Made by a program: the position numbers and the translations under genes. From positions 1 to 64,000 of the forward strand of contig JAJSPD010000076.1 of the NCBI GenBank assembly GCA_021307315.1: a DNA stretch of 64,000 bases, in the 5' to 3' direction. Below, in pieces: positions 58,396 to 64,000 of this stretch (positions are counted from its first letter, which is position 1; the number at the start of each line of letters is the position of its first letter). The notes under the pieces were generated by a model. It saw only the letters and a list, made by a program, of their open reading frames with translations. It made no database searches and had not been told where the DNA came from. The stretch is from Bisporella sp. PMI_857. Taxonomy: Eukaryota > Ascomycota > Leotiomycetes > Helotiales > Helotiaceae.

Positions 58396-59735
58396 TACAG
58401 GCAGTTAACCAAATCTCGGAATTAAAGTCTGAACCTTCGAGAACATCCAAAAACACAATAGAAATTAACTTGGACTACTTCGTTGTTCGGTTTCTTCCGA
58501 AGCCCTAGCTGGCCACGAAATGGGTTAATTACATTATATAGCAGAAGCATTGTATGGTAGAGAGTCGTTAGAAAATGGTAGAAAATGGAGAGGGGCCACC
58601 ACTCGAGGAACCTACCAAACAGATAATGAGATATAAGATCCAGGCGGGTACAGATTCGGGCGAAAGCATTGCGTTTCGTGGCCGAGGGAGCTAGGCTTAA
58701 AACGTGCACGATACTAAAGGTTGATTGCAGATGCAACGGGAGGCTACGAAGCTTTGGTAAGCTTTCCAGATTGGGAATGCTTGATAAAATATGGATCCAA
58801 AAGCGCTTAATAGGCTTTCACTCGTGCTTTCAGCTTGAGGTATTGTTGGGTGATCTGGCTGGACGTATAGCTGTGGATTGAAGCCATACCTCTACTCCGC
58901 TTAGACTGTGCCTGCCAAGGATTTCTGGTCCCACGGCCGTGCCAGCTCTAAAACCCACCTGCAGCTTTGCAGCGTCTTTATCCGCATACTTTTGAGTGCG
59001 CCCGCCGGGAATATTACCACCTTGAAACAAACTTTGCGTCTTTCGCACGCTGTGACACCATGATACACCCAAGAATAGGGGTTCGATTAACTCAACGGGG
59101 TAAGCTAAGCGAGCCGCCCTCATCAAATATTTACGATGCTCCCTCCTCTTTTGTCAACACCACGAATGCAAATAATGCGCTGATGCAATATATTAGCAGG
59201 AATAAGATCTGTTGGGGTGGGCGGATGAGCATCTCAAAAAGAACGGGCGAGGCGACCACTTTTACGCTGTCGACGCGTCGGACGGTAGTCTTCCATCGCC
59301 TAACAGTGACTGCGCATCTGCCTTTCTGATTCAAGTTTAATCGGCCTCCGCCTTATGTAAAGGTTTATAAATGTCCAGCAACTGCCAAAGTTTTATGTAA
59401 AAATGTAGTTATTTATTTAGTTCCTCATGTTTAAAATACTTCAGTTTAGCAATTTATAGTTTGCTTTATTTTGCAATGTTTTTATTTGTGTACAAAAAAC
59501 TTAATGTTCAGTCTACTTTATATACAGTACCAACTAACGTACCCCAAGCATTGTACAGAGCCCAAGGCAACCCCAGAACGCTACATAGTTGTTGCTACAA
59601 ATATAACTTCCATTGACCCTTAACCTTAGCCGCTCCGCTAACTCTAATTTTTATGCCAAACTCCAAGCCACTCTATACCCATCCCAAGCCTCCATACTTT
59701 GTACACGATGATTACCACTCTAGAAAACGTTGCTA
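58396..59735. other. Intergenic region
   Basis: Short open frames only; no family resemblance. T/A-rich between 59340 and 59520. Confidence 0.4.
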
Positions 59736-60824
59736 CTAATGCTTAGAAGCATCCGCAACAGCAGTAGCTCCGTATCCATCAGCTTGATCAACGCTAGTGG
59801 CAGCAGCTCGCACGCTATCTGCAACCGACACGGTGGGGATAACGCCGAGCACGTTAACGCTGCCTCCGGTAGTCGTAAGCCCTGCAGCAGTGGAGTTGAC
59901 CCCAACGGTGATGTAGCCCACAAGGCCGTCGGCAAGGTCGTCGCCGAGCTGGGTAACGCTGACAACGGATGAGTAGCCGTCGGCATTGGCGGCGGAGTAG
60001 AGAGAATCATTTACGTTCTCGATAATGTCAAGGGTCTCAAGATGCGCGGCGTAGGGGCTAAGTTTGTACACGCTATCAATCAAGTCTTGATCAAAGAATA
60101 GCTGACCGATATGTTGAACAGATGCGGCGCTATAGCTGGAACTATTGGTGACGCTGGTTTGGACCGTTAGGTGGATGTGGGTTGCGCGAGTGGTGTAATA
60201 GCCGGGAAAGATGGTCAAGAACTCAGCGACTCCCTCGTCGCTCGTGGCCATGATACCACGGAGAAAAGTCTCGTCATCCGTCATGCCGTTATCCTTCCTG
60301 GTATATCCGTCCATAAGGTTGGCGGTGTCGGGATCAATACCCGTGAAGCCGGAGTAGTACCCGGTGGCGTTGCAGTGCCAGATGGTCAAGTAGGCGTCGG
60401 GGAGAGGCTCGCAAGTCTCAACATCGATAACACCGATGTCCAGGTACAGGTCAACCCCTGTGTGGCTTTCACGCACATCGTGGCGATAGATCTCGCCATC
60501 CACGGCGTAGGGCCCCCAAACAACATCGGGGGCTAAGACGCAGGTGTCGTTTTGGATCGTGGTGTACTTATCACGCTTGACTGCGGGCGAAGTCAAACCC
60601 CGGCGAAGGAGTGAATTACGCTCGGCTTCTCGACGACGAAAGAGACTCTCGGCCCTCTTGGCTAAGGCAGCTTCTTTGCGGGCCTCAATCTGAGCCGTGC
60701 ACTTGTCAGATCCTCGGCTAATGAGCTCATGGCTGTGAGAATGCTCCTCGGAGAGCTTCGAGGGGTGTGAAGCTACAGAGGATATAGTGGCAGCGCAGGC
60801 CACAAGCAAGGTGATAAGCTTCAT
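59736..60824 (-). CDS. Secreted intradiol ring-cleavage dioxygenase-like protein
   Basis: An intronless 362-residue frame has a signal peptide (MKLITLLVACAATISSVAS) and a basic, probably processed N-terminal segment with KR and RR sites. The dioxygenase-like core begins TCVLAPDVVWGPYAVDGEIY. LYLDIGVIDVETCEPLPDA and LTIWHCNATGYYSGF follow. The metal-site region is GYYTTRATHIHL, with Tyr and two His. A Gly/Ser/Thr-rich tail follows. Intracellular members open catechol rings; extracellular fungal members are thought to act on catecholic or lignin-type aromatics. It sits next to a cluster with two feruloyl esterases, so a role with released phenolics is a reasonable inference. Confidence 0.85.
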   Translation of the reverse strand: MKLITLLVACAATISSVASHPSKLSEEHSHSHELISRGSDKCTAQIEARKEAALAKRAESLFRRREAERNSLLRRGLTSPAVKRDKYTTIQNDTCVLAPDVVWGPYAVDGEIYRHDVRESHTGVDLYLDIGVIDVETCEPLPDAYLTIWHCNATGYYSGFTGIDPDTANLMDGYTRKDNGMTDDETFLRGIMATSDEGVAEFLTIFPGYYTTRATHIHLTVQTSVTNSSSYSAASVQHIGQLFFDQDLIDSVYKLSPYAAHLETLDIIENVNDSLYSAANADGYSSVVSVTQLGDDLADGLVGYITVGVNSTAAGLTTTGGSVNVLGVIPTVSVADSVRAAATSVDQADGYGATAVADASKH

Positions 60825-61727
60825 GGGTGTGAGAGAGATACGCTGTGGAGAGAATAAGAAAAGGATGGTCAGATTGCAAAGAAAGAATGTGATGACAGTG
60901 AAGAGAGAATGTTATGAGGGTGAAGAGAGAAAAGTCAAATGAGAATGGCGCGAACTATAGTTATATAGCTAACGATAACTTCATATCTCTAGAGGCCAAA
61001 AAAAAAACTCTTGGCATATGGGGATCTAACATTATGAGGAGTGCGTTAACCTAACGTATGTTCAGCCAATGAGAGAATTGCAAACACATAATCGTAAGCA
61101 TGCGTGGCATGTAAAAAAAGGAGGTGGGATGACGAGTGAAAATGAAAAAACAATGCCATAGTTTTGCGCCACAATATTTGCGCGTTCTATGACGCGCAGT
61201 CGCTTATTTTCAACCCGTACCAATCAAATTGTGGCCGCCTCCTTCTAGAGCACCCCACACTCCACCCCAGAGCCTGGACCCGACACGCGGCGCAATCCAC
61301 CACACAGGGCATTATTCCCCCCCAGTTTAAGCCTTAGGAGACATGATTCATAGGCTGGAAGGCAGGCAAGTCAGACATCAGCGGGTCCCCGTACAGAATT
61401 TGCCAACCACTGAACTTTTATCGTGATATATCTTTCTATGTTCCTCCCAATATTAAACAATATGGGCATTCGTGAGAGGTAAAATCCTCACCTCGCGACA
61501 TTCCTGATACACTAGCGCGGGACGAATGCCGATCAACCTAATAACGGAGATGCCGCTTCATTAGCTTATATGCCAGCTACCCCTGGAACAGTATCCAAGT
61601 GGATTCCCACGGCATATATAGACCCAATCAGTGTCCGCTTATTCGTCTACGTTATAAAACCCCACAGTCGTGAAGCGAGTTTGCCCCCGTTCGTGAATCC
61701 ACCAGCTTGAAAATATAGTGCCTTTTC
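60825..61727. other. Upstream region of the dioxygenase gene
   Basis: GA-rich leader (60840-60950) followed by unannotated DNA; no gene seen. Confidence 0.4.
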
Positions 61728-62066
61728 CTAGTTCGTAGAGCCGCGGGAGGCGGGTGCAAGGCGGTGCTCGACGCTGATGACAACGGCATCACCGTGCGTA
61801 GCCCAGCTTAGAGGAGCCTCGGCGCCGAAAACCCGATTGAAGAAGACCACATCCCCACCACGTATATGGTGGACGCATGGCCTTGGCCGCTGTGTTTCTG
61901 GTTTGGGGGTGAAGATGGGCAGCAAGATTTCAGGGTCGTCACAATCGTAACCTGGCATGGTGCGCTCGACGTGGACAACAGGCAGCCCGTCAAGGATATT
62001 GGCCAAGGGTAAAGTAGGCGGCTCAAGAGACCTGTCCGCACGCATAGCAATGACATCTCCTACGGC
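61728..62066 (-). pseudogene. Alpha/beta-hydrolase (HSL-like) fragment
   Basis: The frame reads PGYDCDDPEILLPIFTPK, CVHHIRGGDVVFFNR and DAVVISVEHRLAP, the N-terminal part of hormone-sensitive-lipase-like esterases. The oxyanion box HGGG reads RGGD. The frame ends right after RLAP, so the nucleophile elbow (GDSAGG) and the rest are missing. A truncated relic. The remaining 62067-62581 holds no gene. Confidence 0.68.
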
Positions 62067-62581
62067 GAAAGTTGGCCCATAAAGTGATGTCTCGATATTT
62101 CGCTAGCGCTGCGGCTGGCTCTGGGTTGTAGCAGGCCGCGGGAGCCGGGCGGCCATCATGACGAACCGACACTTCCAGAAAGGGGACAAGATTTGCAGTG
62201 CACGGAGCAGCAATGGCTGGTGGGGAGAGACAATGAATTTAAAAGGTAAGAGCGAGTAAGTGCTTTCAATATATCCATAAGTCTGCACAGGTAGATTTAC
62301 GCTGTTGTTACAGTTGACTCATTGTCTCCTGAGTCATTCTAATGTAATGTACAATCAGATCTTGAGAAACAATGCAACGCATCTCATTTGTTGCATATAT
62401 TCAAGCTTCATGGCATATGGTCTGACCAACATGGCGTTTAGACCGGACCGCGGTATGATAGTAAGTCATACAAACGCTCCAACTTGTGCTGATAGAATGG
62501 CTCGACGATAAATACGAACTGCGGTCGCTTTGTGGCCTATAATTGCTAAATGTTTGCAGATATGTGTATCATGATTTAAGG

Positions 62582-64000
62582 CTACTTCTTCAGGTAAAGT
62601 GTTTGTGGATTACAGAATGCCTTAAGGCCTTCCTTTCCCCACTCGGCACCGATACCACTTTGTTTATGGCCTCCGAAAGGGAATGAAGGAGAAACCTCAA
62701 GATGGGTATTAACCCACACACTTCCAGCTTCAAGTTTGCGCGCGATTCGCGTAGCCTGTGTTAAGTCTGTGCTCCATACAGAGGCCCCAAGACCCATATT
62801 TGTATGGTTTGCCAGATTTACAACCTCCTCTTCAGTGCTCCAAGGCATTATTGGAAGGATAGGTCCTGCAAAACATCAGAGGCCATTGGGAATGCGTTCT
62901 AACGAAAGGACCGGGGAAAATGAGATGAGGAATCGGTACTTACCAAAAGGCTCCTCCTGGACAATTCGGGAGCTAGGTTCAGGGTTATCAATGATCGTAG
63001 GGTGGATGAAAAACCCCTGCGAGGGCTGTATGTCTCCCCCAATTGCCACTTTCTGACTCTGTTTTTGTATGTCGTCAAAAAAGCTGCAAACTCGGTCGTA
63101 CTGCATTTCATTCTGAATAGGACCCATGAATACACCTTGCTGAAATCCATCGCCAACTGTGAGCTTTTTGGTTGCCTCTATCATAGCATCTCTGAATTTA
63201 GCATATATAGAGGCGTGAATGTAAATGCGTTTTAACGCCAAACAAATCTGTCCAGAGTTGAGGAAAGCCAGAGTGACTATTTTGGAAGCAACTTCGGGAA
63301 TGTTGATGTCGCTGCAAATAATCGCCGGGTCTTTGCCTCCGAGCTCCAGAGTTATACGCTTGAGCGTTTTGCTCGCGCTCTCCATAACTTTTTTGCCGGT
63401 TGCAGTTGAGCCAGTGAAGCTAATCTTGTCAATATTCGCGTGGGAAGTCATCCACGGTCCAAGATTATCGTCGCCGCTTAAGGCCTGTACCACGCCAGGT
63501 GGGAAGAACTGCTGAGCAAGCTCGGCAATCTTCAACCCGCAGTACGGAGTGAAGGGAGATGGTTTGATGATGATTGTATTTCCTGTGACCAGCGCGGGGG
63601 CAATCTTGGCCACTGTAAGCTGAATTGGAAAGTTCCATGGGATGATCGCTGCTACCACTCCCAACGGTGTATATCTTGTAATAACCTGTCTATCATCTGT
63701 TTCTTCTGCAATCTCCTCGTCAAGCTGGATGCTATTGATGCCGCGGATCCAAACCGGCCCAGTTTCGGCTTCTCCCGTTGCAAAAATGAGTGGTTTTCCT
63801 TGCTCCGTGGTCAACAATTTTGCAAAGTCGTCTTGGTAAGTCTCGAGTGCGACAGCGAACTGCTCGAGCGCCGCTCTCCGCTCTGTCACGGGAACCTTGG
63901 ACCAAGTTGTGAAGGCTCGACGGGCGGCTTCAACGGCGGCATCAAGATCGTCCCGTGTCGCTACAGGTACTTCAGGAAGAGGCTCCTTGGTAGCAGGGTT
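62582..64000 (-). CDS. Aldehyde dehydrogenase, 5' end beyond the window
   Basis: Two exons in view, >64000-62944 and 62865-62582, joined by a 78-base intron (GTAAGT donor, GCAG acceptor). NAD-binding and catalytic motifs are intact: IIPWNFPIQL, ISFTGSTATGKKV, Glu in LELGGKDP, Cys in NSGQICLALKRIY, EEPFGPI across the splice, and FPFGGHKQSGIGAEWG. No signal peptide is visible, but the start is outside. ALDHs of this type oxidise aliphatic or aromatic aldehydes to acids; the substrate is not evident. Confidence 0.9.

Overview
This is a nuclear window from a filamentous ascomycete (Pezizomycotina). The evidence is short GT-AG introns of about 45-95 bases, fungal cellulose-binding modules (CBM1), secreted plant-cell-wall hydrolases, fungal transposon families, and repeats carrying C-to-T and G-to-A changes of the RIP (repeat-induced point mutation) type. 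I cannot fix the genus. I saw no rRNA, tRNA or CRISPR array.

Region 1 (1-14 kb) is a nested transposon block. A RecQ-like helicase gene (minus strand, 12911 to 10083) was hit two codons before its stop by a Tigger/pogo DNA transposon (976-10080, TA duplication). A complete Ty3/gypsy chromovirus (1976-8707; 204-base LTRs; AGCAC duplication) then inserted into the Tigger transposase. Transposase, gag, pol and helicase all carry nonsense changes. An intron-containing zinc-finger gene lies antisense inside the chromovirus.

Region 2 (14-38 kb) holds ordinary and decayed genes. Intact models are a GPI-anchored wall protein, a C2H2 zinc-finger protein, a patatin-like phospholipase, a secreted single-pass membrane protein, an agmatine-deiminase-family protein, an NmrA/epimerase-like dehydrogenase and a ToxD-like enoyl reductase. 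Relics are the 3' end of a phospholipase B and a PDR-type ABC transporter. A solo LTR, a hAT element with a nested Fot1/pogo element, and other small repeats lie between them.

Region 3 (39-61 kb) is the most notable: a run of secreted enzymes for feruloylated arabinoxylan and associated polymers. In order: feruloyl esterase (CE1), GH3 beta-xylosidase, GH12 endoglucanase, GH27 alpha-galactosidase, CBM1-CE1 feruloyl esterase, GH10 xylanase, GH62 arabinofuranosidase with a CBM1, an AA9 LPMO relic, and a secreted intradiol-dioxygenase-like protein. Together they could strip arabinose, ferulate and galactose side groups, cut the backbone and finish the oligomers; the dioxygenase could act on released aromatics. 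Three members are damaged: GH27 by a one-base insertion, GH62 by an in-frame TGA before its CBM1, and AA9 by several breaks. The cluster looks partly decaying. Two MITE-like elements with 9-base duplications lie in the GH3-GH12 gap.

Region 4 (61.7-64 kb) has a truncated alpha/beta-hydrolase fragment and an aldehyde dehydrogenase that runs off the window end.
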